A DNA stretch of 64,000 nucleotides, from positions 434,001 to 498,000 of the forward strand of contig JAGTXO010000008.1 of the NCBI GenBank assembly GCA_019448385.1, read 5' to 3'. A program made the position numbers and the translations under genes. How positions within the stretch are numbered: position 1 is the first letter of the stretch; each line of letters opens with the position of its first letter. Under the pieces are notes generated by a model. That model was not told where the DNA came from. It was given only the letters and a program-made list of their open reading frames with translations, and ran no database searches. Below, one piece after another: positions 1 to 11,036 of this stretch. The stretch is from Diacronema lutheri (Eukaryota > Haptophyta > Pavlovophyceae > Pavlovales > Pavlovaceae).

Positions 1-2153
1 CCTGCCCGCCCACCCACCGTGCACCGTGGCCGCCGTCGCCCGCGCCCGCGAGCCGCACCGCCGGCCCGCCCGTGATCGCCGAGGTCGGCGGCGTGCCGAG
101 CGCGTCGACGAGCGCGCGCACGGGCGCGACACGCCTGCGCGCAGCGTCCGCGCCGACGGCGAGCGCGGCGATCTGAGCGCCCTCCCATGCGCGCCCCCTC
201 GCGTCGTCCCGCGCGGCCGCCGGCGCGGCGCCCGGCCGCGCGCCGTGCGGCACCGCGCACGCCGCCGCGACGACCTCCGCGCGCGCGCCGGCGGCGTCGG
301 GCGCGTGCAGCTGCGCGAGCGCGCCAAAGAGCGCGGCGGCCGAGCGGTAGCGGCCGTGCGCCGCGACGAGCGCGTAGAGCACGCGCAGCGCGGCCACGCC
401 CGCCTGGTCGGGCGCGTCGCCAGCGATTTGCTCGACCTCCCACGTGCGCGTGGGCGGCGGGCTGCCGTCGGCCGGGTCCGGACGCAGCGCCCACGCGCGC
501 TCGACGATCGCGTTGAACACGTCGCGCGCGGCGCCCTCGTCAAACTCGGCGGCGCCCGCCGCGTGCGCGCACCACCCGTGCACGCGCGACGTGGGCGCAT
601 CCACGGCGCGCTGCACGACGAGCACCGCCGGCCGGTCGACGCAGCCGAGGCTCACCGCCGCGTGCTTGCCCTCGAGCAGCGCCGCCGCCGCAGCCTCGAC
701 CAAGGCGTCATCAGGCGCGTCGCCGACGACGACGGCACAGCCGTCGCCGTACTCGGCCTGCATCGCGGCGACGCACGACGCGACAAAGTCGCCGCCCGCG
801 GCCGCCGCGTGTCGCGCCGCCAGCATCCGGCGCGCGATGGCAAGCCAGACGTACTCGGCCGGCGCGCGCGCGGCGCGCGCGCGAGGCGCGCCGGCCGCGC
901 CGCGTGCGCCAGCGCGTGCGCCTCCAGCGGCCGCAACGGCCGAGGCGGCTGGAGCGGCGGTGAGCGTGCGCCGCGCGCGCTTCGCCGGCCGCGCGATGGG
1001 CGATGCACCCGCCGTCGCACCGCCCGCAGCAGCCGGTGCGGCCGCCACAGCGCCCGCCGCAACGCCACTCGTCACGACGCCCGTGGCGGGCGGCGCGGCG
1101 TCGGACGCGGCCGCCTCGACGGGCGTCGCGCAACTACCGCCAGCGGTCGCGGACGCGCCCGGCGACGCGTCGGCGAGGAGGTGGCGCAGCACGCCGCGCG
1201 CGAGCGCGACTCGCACGGCGAGCGTCAGCGCGCGCAGGCGGTCGGAAGGCGAGGCGTCGCGCTCGGCGTCGGCGGACGTGGCGGCAGCAGGCGGGGCGGC
1301 GGGCGGCACGGCGGCGGACTGGGCGGCCGCCGGCGCAACCTCGTCGGCCTTGGCCAGCCAGACGAGCCCGGCGACTGCGAGCACGACGCTGTACGCGCCG
1401 ACATCGTCACCCGCAACGCGCGCCAGCCGGGCGTGGGCGTCGGCCTCGGACACGGCGACGCGGAAGAGCACGTCGTCGCGGGCAGCTTGCTCGGCAAACT
1501 GACGCAGCTGCTTGGCCATCGTCACGCCGGCGACGCACGCCTCGCCCGCCTCTGCCTCGACCTGCTCGTCCTGGCCGATGGCGGACGCGCCGGCCTCGGC
1601 GCCAGCGTCGAGTGTCCGGCGGCGCTCGAGGGCAAAGCCACGCACACAGACGCTCTGGAGGCCGCCGATCGCGTTCGCCTTCTCGTGCAGCGCGCACGAC
1701 AGCTCGACCACCGAGTCCACGCGCCTCGCGGCGGCGCCCCCCCGCTCGCCGCGCGTGGCCGCGCGCACGACGAACACCGTGAATTGCGCGCGCTTCGCCG
1801 CGCGCGCCGACGCGCACGCGTGCTTCAGGAGCCGGCAAAGCGCGGGCCTTTGCGCCGCTGCGCCCCGCGTGCACAGCAGCAGTTGGCCGCGCTCGTCGCC
1901 CAGCTCCTGCTCGACGGCGGCCTCGAGCGCGTCGTCCGTCAAATCGCCGTGCTCCGTCGAGGCGAGCGCGCGCGCAGCCGCGAGCGCCAGCTCGCCTGCG
2001 CCCGCGCGCCGCCGGCGGCGCGCACCGGCGGGCGCGTGCGGCGCCGACGCGTGTGACGACGCCGCTGCGTCCGCGCGCGCACACGCGGCGCGCAACGCCT
2101 CACGCGCCGAGGCGGCCGCGCGCGCCCTGGGCGCGAGCTTCAAGAACGTGCGC

Positions 2154-2198
<45 letters not shown>

Positions 2199-5073
2199 TC
2201 GCCCTCGTCGCCGGCCGGCGGCGGCGGTGGCGGCGGTGGCGGCGCGGCCACGGCGGCGGCAGCAGCGGCGGCGGCGGCGGTGGCGGCGGCGGCGGCGCCC
2301 AGCGCGGGCGGCGGCGGCGTGGCGGCGGCGGTGGCGGCGGCGGTGACGCCAGCGGCGGCCTTGGCGCCGCGCGTCTGCGGCGGCGTTTCGGCGCGATCGG
2401 GGCTGCCCCCGCCACGCACCGCGCTCGTGACCGCGCAGACGCCGCCCGGCGCACGATCGCTGGCCGCGCCGGTCAGCGCGACGCGGAGGCGCTCGCCGAC
2501 AGCGTACATGTCCGCCACGCTGAACGTGCGCGGCGCGGACGAGCAGCCCGCCGCGGCGAGCGCGTCGTTGAGCGCGCCCACTATCGCGAGGCCGCACGTC
2601 GCGCCACGCTGCGCCGCCTCGTTGAGCAGCAGCGCGCGGCGCACGCGCGAAATGTCGAGACCCGCCGCGTGCAGCGTGGCAGTTATCGCCTTGGCGAGCA
2701 TGAGCGCCTGCCTGCAGGGCGACGCGAGCGTGTCGACGAGCACCGCGTCGTAGCGATGCTCGCCCGCGCGCGCGACGCGCACAAGGCGCAACGCGGTGAA
2801 ATGGCCAGAGGCGAGCTGCGCGCCGTCGTCACCGCCCGCGCCGCCGCGCTCGTCCGACGGGCTCCACACGCCGATGACAGCCTGCGTTGTCGCCTCGCTG
2901 CGCAGGCGGTGCAGCAGCGCGGCGCGCTCGGCGTCGTCCTGAAACACCGCGGGTTGCGCGGCGAGCGGCACGTGGCAGACATGCCCGCCGCCGGCCTGCC
3001 CGTGCACGCGCAGCACGACCTCGCAGCACGCGTCGACGGTTGAGGCGAGCATGTCGCCGCTGGCGATGCGCTCCACCTCTGCCTGCGGGAGGCCGGCGCT
3101 CGCGGCGGCGGCGGCCAGCCGGCGCGCAGCCGCGTCGCCCGCCCACGCAAGCAGCGCCGAGTTGGCGGGTTGGAGGGGAAGCTCAAGGGCGGCTGGTTCG
3201 GTGGCGGTAGCCTCGTTGGCAACGGGCACGTTGGCGGTGCGCACGTTGGCGGCGGGCGCTGCGGCGATGGCTGGTGGGGCGGAAGACAGGCCCGCGGCGG
3301 CAGGCGCGGACGCGGCAGCGGCAGCGGCTAGTGGAGCGGCTAGTGGAGCGGGGAAAACGCCGTCGGAGGCGGCCTGGAGGGCGGCAGCGGCAGCGGCTAG
3401 TGGAGCGGGGAAAACGCCGTCGGAGGCGGCCTGGAGGGCGGCATCGGCAGCGGCTAGTGGGGCGGGGAAAACGCCGTCGGAGGCGGCCTGGAGGGCGGCA
3501 TCGGCAGCGGCTAGTGGGGCGGGGAAAACGCCGTCGGAGGCGGCCTGGAAGGCGGCAGCGGCAGCGACTAGTGGGGCGGAAGACACGCCCGCGGCGGCAG
3601 GCGCGGACGCGACAGCGGGAGCGGCTAGTGGCGCGGGGAAAACGCCGTCGGTGGCAGGCGCGGAGGCGAATGCAGGAGCAACTAGTGGGGCGGGAAAATC
3701 GGCGGCAGGCGCGAAGGCGGATGCAGGAGCGGCTAGTGGGGCGGAAGACACGCCCGCGGCGGCAGGCGCGGACGCGACAGCGGGAGCGGCTAGTGGCGCG
3801 GGGAAAACGCCGTCGGTGGCAGGCGCGGAGGCGAATGCAGGAGCAACTAGTGGGGAGGGGAAAACGCTGTCGGAGGCGGCCTGGAGGGCGGCAGCGGCAG
3901 CGGCTAGTGGAGCGGGGAAAACGCCGTCGGAGGCGGCCTGGAGGGCGGCATCGGCAGCGGCTAGTGGGGCGGGGAAAACGCCGTCGGAGGCGGCCTGGAG
4001 GGCGGCATCGGCAGCGGCTAGTGGGGCGGGGAAAACGCCGTCGGAGGCGGCCTGGAGGGCGGCAGCGGCAGCGACTAGTGGGGCGGAAGACACGCCCGCG
4101 GCGGCAGGCGCGGACGCGACAGCGGGAGCGGCTAGTGGCGCGGGGAAAACGCCGTCGGTGGCAGGCGCGGAGGCGAATGCAGGAGCAACTAGTGGGGCGG
4201 GAAAATCGGCGACAGGCGCGAAGGCGGATGCAGGAGCGGCTAGTGGGGCGGAAGACACGCCCGCGGCGGCAGGCGCGGACGCGACAGCGGGAGCGGCTAG
4301 TGGCGCGGGGAAAACGCCGTCGGTGGCAGGCGCGGAGGCGAATGCAGGAGCAACTAGTGGGGCGGGGAAAACGCCGTCGGAGGCGGCCTGGAGGGCGGCA
4401 TCGGCAGCGGCTAGTGGGGCGGGGAAAACGCCGTCGGAGGCGGCCTGGAGGGCGGCAGCGGCAGCGACTAGTGGGGCGGAAGACACGCCCGCGGCGGCAG
4501 GCGCGGACGCGACAGCGGGAGCGGCTAGTGGCGCGGGGAAAACGCCGTCGGTGGCAGGCGCGGAGGCGAATGCAGGAGCAACTAGTGGGGCGGGAAAATC
4601 GGAGGCAGGCGCGAAGGCGGATGCAGGAGCGGCTAGTGCGGCGGCGAAAACACCGTCGGCGGCAGGCGCGAAGGCGGATGCAGCAGCGCCCAGTGGGGCG
4701 CAGAACACACCGTCGACGGTAGGCGCCGAGACGGCAGCAGCAGCGGCTAGTGGGGCGCACAAAACACCGTCGGCGGCAGGCGCGAAGGCGACAGCAGCAG
4801 TGGCTAAGGGAGCGGAGGCGCAGGGCCACGCGCGCGCCAGCCGTGCAAGCCCAAGCCGCGCGCGAGCGACGCACGCGCCGATGGCCGAGGCGGCGGCGCA
4901 GGCCACGACGTGGCCTGGCACCGGTGTGGCCAGCCGCTCGCGGGTGTGCACGTCGAGCCGCGCCCCACGCCAAGAGCGGCGGCGCGCTGAACGGAGGCGC
5001 GCGACCCCGATCGATCCGCCCGCGCACGCGCGCGCCGGCTCAGTGTGGCCAACGCGCGCCGCTATGCAAGGCG
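1..5073 (-). CDS. Partial copy of the giant element protein with C48 protease module
   Basis: This is the copy A counterpart of the minus-strand coding region at 27,270-31,121. It runs off the left edge of the window. It encodes an Ulp1/adenain-type (C48) cysteine protease module at about 2,540-2,930, with a His-Phe pair, an Asp in VLVDTL, and a Gln...Cys pair in AAQRGATCG. Towards the left, at about 350-790, is a degenerate second module whose nucleophile position reads DQAGVAALR, with Val where Cys is expected. Between them are Ala-rich linkers. Upstream the protein is dominated by the 17-19 residue repeat encoded by the minisatellite. The family match is from motifs only. Expression and product size are unknown because both ends are missing. 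Confidence 0.6.
2155..2350. repeat. GCG/GGC trinucleotide run coding poly-Ala
   Basis: A GCG run followed by mixed GGC/GCG triplets. It reads as poly-Ala and Pro/Ala-rich linker on the minus strand. The pure run is about 40 bp here and about 80 bp in copy B at 29,425, a second length difference between the copies. Confidence 0.85.
3290..4810. repeat. Coding minisatellite, about 51/57-bp units, expanded
   Basis: About 25 or more tandem units begin with GCTAGTGGGGCGGGGAAAAC or close variants. The main unit is 57 bp (19 codons) and a shorter variant is 51 bp (17 codons), so length changes keep frame. Three unit types are arranged in a higher-order pattern that itself repeats several times. The matching stretch in copy B (about 30,580-30,860) has only about five units. 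The array therefore expanded in A or contracted in B after the duplication. Confidence 0.92.
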
Positions 5074-8000
5074 ATGCCGATCATCTCCGCGACCTGCCTC
5101 GCCGCCTCTGGCGTCAACATCACGTTCTCGCGCGACGGCCACTACGCGGACTTCCGCGCCGTCGGCGGCCCGCTCGTGCGCCTGGACGAGCAGGCCAAGA
5201 TGAAGGTGTGGCTCGCGCGGACGGCTTCGACCGCGCTCAAGTCCAACCCGGCGCTCGTCGCCGCCGTCGCGCAGCCACCGGGAAACTAAGTCGCCCGCCG
5301 GCCGGTCCAAGCGAGGAGGAGCTTCGGGTATGGTCGATCAGAGCGGGCACAACGGACAAGAACCTCCTGCTGCGTACGATGGCGCGCGTCGGCGGGATGG
5401 CGGAACTCAAGAATGACGCGCTCGACGAGCAGTCGGCGGCGTCGATGGTCCGCAAGTCGTTCAAGGACGCGATGCCGACGGGCAGCTACCCGGGCGGCGT
5501 CACTCATGTCGACATCTTCGAGATCTCTCGTGATGATCTTCCGTTCAGCGTGGAGGGCCGTCGCCTCGGCTTCCGCTACGGGACGATCCTGGTCGACGGC
5601 TACTCGCGTCGGTGGCAAGTGTACGCGCTGCGCACGCTGGCGGAGAGCGAGATCGCGCTCGCCCTGCAGTGGTACGCGCAGCTGTTGGGGACGGGGGCGA
5701 TGCACATCTCCCACTGGATCCTCGGCTCGTCGTTCGCGCGACGCAGCATCCACACGGATGGCGGCACTTCGTAGATGGCCGCATCTGTCGAGCGCGCGCT
5801 GGCGCAGCTCGGCTTCTCTTCGACGGTTACCTCCGCACCCGACTCGCCGAGTTCGAACGGGGTGGCGGAGCGCGCGATTCGTTCGCTCAAGGTCCGTCCG
5901 CGCGCGCTCATGACGCGCGCGGGCGGCATACCCATGCACGACTGGCACTTTGCGGCGTGGCATGCGGTGGCATCGCGCAACAGGCTCGCCTCGCAACGTA
6001 TCGCGCAGGCGGGTGAGCGCGCCGAGTGGCGGTCGCCGGAGGAGCTCTTCTTCGGCGTGCCGGCTACGTTCGAGCACCACGTGGCCTTCGGGGCCAGGTG
6101 CCGGGTGCTGCTGGTCGGGGCTCGCGCGCAGGCGCTGGGCACGCTCCGCCAGCGCGCCGTGCTCGGGCGCGTCTACCTCTGGGGTGGGCACGGCCTGCAG
6201 GTCCGAGGCGTGTTTCGTTACGTCCTCGGCTATGTCGTCCGCTGCGACGACGGTACCCTTTTGTACTCACGCGATGTGTGGGTCGACGAGACGGACATCG
6301 TCGAGGGGGGGTTCTCATCGCTTGGCGCCGCACCGCAGCGGGCTGGCGTGGGACGAGCGATGCTGCGCGCCGCACGCGCCAGCACGATTCGCTGCCGGAG
6401 GAGGCGCCCGATGGGCGGCTGCCTGCCGACGAGGAGCACGACTGGGCCGACACGCCCGACAGTGCGCGCGAGGGTGAGGACGTCGACTTCGACGCTTCCG
6501 AGAGGCCGTCGCACGAGGAGCACGACAGGGCTGACACGCCCGACAGTGCGAGCGAGGATGAGGACGTCGACTTCGACGCTTCCGAGAGGCCGTCGCTGAG
6601 CACCAGAGCTGCGCCGACGCGCGAGCCACCGGGGATTGCGGCTGCGCCGATGCTCGGGCTGCCGTGGTTCGGGGCCTTGCCGAGGCGCGGGATGCCCGAG
6701 AGAGCGGCTGCGCCGACGCGCGAGCTGCCCGAGAGAGCGGCTGCGCAGACGCGCGAGCTGCCCGAGGGTGCGGCTGCGCCGACGCGCGAGCTGCCCGAGA
6801 GTGCGGCTGCGCCGACGCGCGAGCTGCCGTGGTACGGGACTTCGCCGACGCGCGAGCTGCCGTACGAGTCGCCTTCCGGCCTGATCGGCGCGGACGACGA
6901 CGAGGGCGTGACCTCACCTGATGGTCACGCGCAGGGCGCGGACGTGACCTCACCCCAACGTGGTCGCGCGCTGCCGCGCGACGAGGCGGGCGTTGCTTAC
7001 CCCGTGCTCAGTCCGATCGCAAAGCCGCACGAGGACGTGTCGGGCGACGGGTCTGGCGCCAACTATGACGTGCTGGACGAGTCGCAGCAGCAGCTCGACC
7101 TGTCGCACGACGTGGACCGCCGTGATCGCACTTCTCGGTCCAACCCGCAGCTGTTCCCTCGTGTTCTGGCTGCGACTTGCCTCCCTGTCTGGAAGGCGCA
7201 GGACGTCGTCATCCCGAAGAACTACAAGCAGGCGATGCGCTCGCAGCAGGCGGAGCAGTGGCAAGCCGCCGTCCAGGAGCACCTCGCCGGGCATGAGCAG
7301 CTCGGCACCTTTGAGGAGGTGCTCGTGCCGCTCGGCACGTGGGCGCTCCCGAGCCAGTGGGTCTTTGCCGTCAAGGCCGACCCGGACGGCAAGGTCGAGC
7401 GCTTCAAGGCGCGCTCGGTCCTGATGGGCAACTTTCAGAGGCCCGGCGTGGACTTCCAGGAGGTCTTCTCGCCGACGATTCGGCCCGAGCAAGTTCGTCT
7501 GCTCATCGCGCTCGGGGCCAAGATGCAGACGGGCAAGGCGCAGCGATTCAAGGACGCGACCATCGGCTCGTTCGCCGTCATCACCAAGGGCGATGTCAAG
7601 GACGCGTACCTCAACTCGTCGCTCGACGAGGACGAGCGGCCGCTGCACAGTTTGCCCCAAGGCTACGTGACCAAGACGGTCGCGCCGTCCGGCTACAAGG
7701 TGGTCGGGCGGAGTCTCAAGGCGCACCCAGGCCTTCGGCAGTCGGGGCGCGCGTGGCATCGGCTGCACCGATCGTCGCTGCTGGCGCTCGGCTTCGCCGA
7801 GGCGCCGTCTGCCCCGTGCATCTACGTCAAGGAGACGGCACCGGGCGAGTACCTCATCGCAGGAGGGTTCGTGGACGACCTCATCTTCCTCAACCTGACG
7901 CGCTCGGCGCGCGCGATCGAGGAGCTGGCCGCGAGCCTGCGGCCGCACTACGAGATCAAGCTGTCGGCGAGGCTCGACAAGTTCCTCGGTGCCATCTTTG

Positions 8001-9156
8001 AGACGTGGTCGGACGGCATTTACATGCACCTCGGACCGTACGTCACCGGGCTGCTCGAACGCTTCGGAGCGACGACAGGACAACCGGCGCCGTCGCCGGA
8101 GGTCGAGGCGCGATCGCTCGTGTCGTCAGACGACGACGACGACGAGCTGCTCTCGACGGAGGACAAGCTCATGTACCAGTCCATCACGGGAGGGCTGATG
8201 TTCGCGATGGTGACGCGCCGGCCCGATCTTGCGCACGCGGTGAACATGCTGGCGCGGCGGATGTCGAGGCCGAGGGCCGTCGACCTGCGCGCCGCACGTC
8301 GCGTGCTGCAGTACCTGCGCGGCACCGAGCAGCTCGGCTTGCTCTTCAAGTACGGAGAGCACGCCGAATGCGCGATGCTGCGCGCGTTCGCCGACGCGGA
8401 CTGGGCCAACGACCCCGTGCAGCGCAAGTCCACGACCGGCTACATCGTGTTCTTCAACGGTGCGCCGATCTCGTGGCACAGCGGCTTGCAGAGCACCATC
8501 TCGCTCAGCAGCTGCGAGGCGGAGTATGTCGCATTGAGCGAATGCTGCCGCGTAGTCGACTACCTCCGGAGCATCATCGACTTCCTCCCCCAGCCGTCGG
8601 CCTCGCCGACGGAGATCTTTGAAGACAATTAGGGGACGATCGATCTCGTCAACAACCCGGTGCACCACCGGCGCACGAAGCACGTCGAGGTCAAGTACCA
8701 CTACGTGCGCGACGCGCAGGAGAAGGGTCGGATCGTTGTGAGCAAGGTGCACACCTCGCTCAACCACGCCGACATCATGACGAAGGCCACAGACAACGCC
8801 ACGTTCGCTCGCCACGTTACGAGCTTCATGGTTGCCCGCCGCTGAGTGCGTTCTGCGCGCGCGCGCGCCGCACGCACGGTGCGCGTCGAGGGGGGGTGTT
8901 GGCATTGTGTCTGTGCTGCATGTGTGAGTGTGACAGCATGTCCGTGTGACACACACGACGGATCCCACTGGTGGCCAGCGAAACGTTTCGCTCGCGCCTT
9001 TTGGGCGATTCGGTGTCTGAACGAAGACGGAAAGAAACGAAGACCGCGCTCGGCCAGGCCGAGCACTAGGTGGCGCTCGACTCGCCTGGTCCGCCCATCG
9101 GGGACAGGGAGTCGGAGGGAGCTACTGCGTCGACAAGTTGATCGGGAAGTCTAGCA
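5074..9156 (+). mobile_element. Ty1/Copia LTR retrotransposon, broken
   Basis: A fossil Copia-type element. In order it shows the end of the protease region (about 5,077-5,290), the integrase (about 5,330-6,300, ending in the usual SPSSNGVAER-type motif), a low-complexity linker with two internal repeat sets (about 6,430-6,870), the reverse transcriptase (about 7,190-8,050, with FVDDLIF), RNase H (about 8,370-8,600, with ADADWA and CEAEYVALSE) and the usual ADIMTKA tail (about 8,770). A purine tract then leads into a TGTTGGCATTG start at about 8,896, taken as the 3' LTR. The gag part and a 5' LTR were not seen. It is broken, with roughly three or four breaks. The LTR may end at 9,156 (CTAGCA) or include the next 430 bp. 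Confidence 0.9.
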
Positions 9157-9590
9157 CACGGTATGCCGCGGCTAGCTCCGTAGCGAAGGGTGTCCGACTG
9201 GCCGCGCCCTCCACGGGGTGCACGCGCACTCGGCGCGGTCCGGTCAGTCAGAGGGCCTCAGCTTGCGCGATGCCAGTTGCGATCCCCCCCGGAATCCGCC
9301 ATTCTATTGTACTGGGCGTCAATCACCCGAGCCCTTCCGGTCGCCCGCATTCCGGGGTCGGGCCCTCCGTCGGCCCGGCTCGGGCCCTCCGTCCGCCGCG
9401 CCCGCTCGACCCCGAATTCTACTCAAATCGGCCGGTCAGGAGGGGGGTCTCGGTCCTAGGCTCGTCCTTAACCGCGCCCGACCCTTCGAGCGCTCATTGG
9501 CTGGCTTTAAACCCTTGATTGTACGACCCGGGTCGTACTCTCAGCCTTACACTGGCCGGACCAGCCCGGACCGCGCCCTATATAGCGTGT
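9155..9590 (+). repeat. 430-bp dispersed repeat, copy 1 (partner 49,055-49,490)
   Basis: Starts at GCACACGGTATGCCGCGG and ends at CCCTATATA. It is over 95 per cent identical by eye to 49,055-49,490 in the same orientation, and similarity stops abruptly at both ends. It carries a reversed CCAAT box (ATTGG, about 9,497), the perfect palindrome GTACGACCCGGGTCGTAC (9,521-9,538) and a TATA-like CTATATA at its end. It directly follows the presumed Copia 3' LTR start. It is either the U3/TATA part of that LTR, with the second copy a solo remnant, or a separate small element. Confidence 0.88.
9490..9585 (+). promoter_or_regulatory. Promoter-like module (ATTGG, 18-bp palindrome, TATA)
   Basis: The spacing of a reversed CCAAT box, an 18-bp perfect palindrome at 9,521-9,538 and CTATATA near 9,577 resembles an RNA polymerase II promoter reading rightwards. 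The same three parts are kept in the copy at 49,055-49,490. Transcription from it would run antisense into the 3' end of RibD. Function is inferred from motifs only. Confidence 0.4.
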
Positions 9591-9616
9591 CCGAACAACG
9601 CTAGCTAGTAGCTACG

Positions 9617-10981
9617 CTACAACGTGTTCATCGCCGCGCCGTCCGCCGGCCGCGCGCGCACGTATGTCAGCTTGACGTCCTGCCCGAGCGCATCGCACGC
9701 GCGCAGCCGCCATTCGCGCTTGTGCGCGATCGTGTCGGCGAGCGGCGCGCGTGCCCACGGCAGCGCGCTCGATCCGAGTAGGCAGTTTCCCACGTACGCG
9801 ACGAGCATGTCCGCGCCATCCGCGCGCAAAAGCGAGCCGTGCACGCGTGGCCCGCCCTCCCACATGGCCTGCAGGATCTGCCGCCGGCCGAGCGCAGCGA
9901 CCACGTCACCGATCGCGAGGGTGCGCGCGCCGCCAGCGGCGTCGGCGGGCGAGAGCGGCAGCGCCTCATGTTCGACGCCCGCGCGCTCCCACGCGCGCAC
10001 CGCCTCCGGCTCGCACAGCTCCGCGCAGGTGAGCACAAGCGTGGGCGCGTCCGCCGTGTCCATCAGCGGCCCCGTCCGCACGCGCCCGCGCGCGTCGAGG
10101 ATGACGCGCAGCGGCTGCGGCGGCGGCGCGCCGTCCGCGCCAAGTGCGGCCCATGGCTCGGCACCCGTCGCGCGCCACGTCAGCCGCGGCGCATCGCGCA
10201 GCGCCGTGCCCGCGCCGACGACGACGGCCTGCGAGCGCGCGCGGATGCCGTGCGCGTCCGCGCGCGCGTCCGGCCCCGTGATCCACTGCGAAGAGCCGTC
10301 GGCGCAGGCGACAGCGCCATCGATGGAGAGCGCCGTCTTGAGCACGCAGAACGGCCGCTTCGTCCGGCGCTGGTGCAGGTAAGGCTCGAGCGACGCGGCG
10401 GCCGCCGTTGCGCCGACGCCGACGTCGACCGTGACGGCGCGTGAGCGGAGGAATGCGACGCCGGCGCCGCCAAAATCGGGGTCGGGGTCGAGCTGCGCGA
10501 TGACGACGCGGCGGATGCCCGCGCGCACGATCGCCTCGTCGCACGCCGGCGTCCGCTTCCCCGGCCCCGCGTGGCACGGCTCGAGCGTCACGTACATGGT
10601 CGCGTGCTCGAGCGCCGCCGGCAGCACGCCGCGCGCGCGCGCGTCATTCAGCGCGGCCGCCTCTGCGTGCGGACCGCCCGCGCGGATGTGGTAGCCCTCG
10701 CCAAGCACGGTCGCGCCGTCCGCGCCGACGATTACCGCGCCCACCCACGGGTTGGGCGGCGCGGTGCGCCGCCCGCGCTCGGCGAGCGCGATCGCGCGCT
10801 CCATCCACTGCGCGTCCGCGTGGCCGCTCGTCGCGACAGGCGACGCGCGCGCGCGAGCCGCGCGGGGGCGCGCGCGCGCGCTGGTGGTGCATGCGCCCAA
10901 CGCGAGCGTCGCGCCGAGCAGAGACAGGGCGAGCGCGCCGAAAACCGCCGCTGGCGCGTCGAGACGGGCCGTTCGCGCCAT
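9617..10981 (-). CDS. ribD: Bifunctional riboflavin biosynthesis protein RibD (deaminase/reductase)
   Basis: A 454-residue protein for steps two and three of riboflavin synthesis: deamination, then NADPH-dependent side-chain reduction, of the GTP cyclohydrolase II product. The N-terminal deaminase has the zinc motifs HAEAAAL and EPCHAGPGKRTPAC and the PPNPWVGAVIV entry motif. The C-terminal RibD_C reductase has LKTALSIDGAVA, SQWITG, AVVVGAGTALRDAPRL and the late MWEGGPRVHGSLL. Both active sites look intact, unlike plants, where the two activities are split between proteins. The first 55 or so residues form a hydrophobic then Arg/Ala-rich leader that could serve plastid import. No intron is needed. 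The ATG at 10,981 lies 55 bp from the ATG of the divergent coiled-coil gene. Confidence 0.95.
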   Translation of the reverse strand: MARTARLDAPAAVFGALALSLLGATLALGACTTSARARPRAARARASPVATSGHADAQWMERAIALAERGRRTAPPNPWVGAVIVGADGATVLGEGYHIRAGGPHAEAAALNDARARGVLPAALEHATMYVTLEPCHAGPGKRTPACDEAIVRAGIRRVVIAQLDPDPDFGGAGVAFLRSRAVTVDVGVGATAAAASLEPYLHQRRTKRPFCVLKTALSIDGAVACADGSSQWITGPDARADAHGIRARSQAVVVGAGTALRDAPRLTWRATGAEPWAALGADGAPPPQPLRVILDARGRVRTGPLMDTADAPTLVLTCAELCEPEAVRAWERAGVEHEALPLSPADAAGGARTLAIGDVVAALGRRQILQAMWEGGPRVHGSLLRADGADMLVAYVGNCLLGSSALPWARAPLADTIAHKREWRLRACDALGQDVKLTYVRARPADGAAMNTL

Positions 10982-11036
10982 CGCGCGACCGCCCCGCAGG
11001 CCGCAGCCTCTCCAAGCGCGACGTTACGCCCGCAGG
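10982..11036. promoter_or_regulatory. Short shared promoter region between divergent genes
   Basis: Only 55 bp separate the start codons of RibD (-) and the coiled-coil gene (+), so both promoters must lie here or in the coding ends. No TATA box is visible. Confidence 0.4.

Larger units (their letters stand above)
1..5073. repeat. Segmental duplication, copy A (partner 27,270-31,121)
   Basis: Base 1 aligns with 27,270 and base 5,073 with 31,121, in the same orientation. By eye the copies differ only at scattered single bases, so the duplication looks recent. Copy A is about 1.2 kb longer, nearly all from an expanded minisatellite at about 3,290-4,810. In contrast its GCG run at about 2,155 is shorter than in copy B. 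Copy A runs off the left edge, so its true left limit is unknown. Its right limit falls at a GGCG shared by both copies, after which copy A passes into a Copia element and copy B continues into the giant minus-strand ORF. Confidence 0.95.

Noticed and set aside
26-2056. Long plus-strand open frame of 676 codons (and its twin within 26,149-29,325)
   Set aside because: Arg/Ala/Gly-rich text without domains, antisense to the minus-strand C48 region. Such mirror frames arise from extreme GC content.
3290-4810. Regular repeat spacing suggestive of a CRISPR array
   Set aside because: Units are contiguous and coding, with no unique spacers, in a eukaryotic context. It is a minisatellite.
9617-10981. 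Bacterial contamination suggested by RibD, DUF924 and YqaJ matches
   Set aside because: Neighbouring genes have introns and eukaryote-only families (CFAP20DC, USP, Fanzor), with the same composition throughout.
10752-11036. Upstream extension of the coiled-coil gene to 10,752
   Set aside because: It overlaps RibD antisense, with random-looking composition. The ATG at 11,037 opens the first structured residues.
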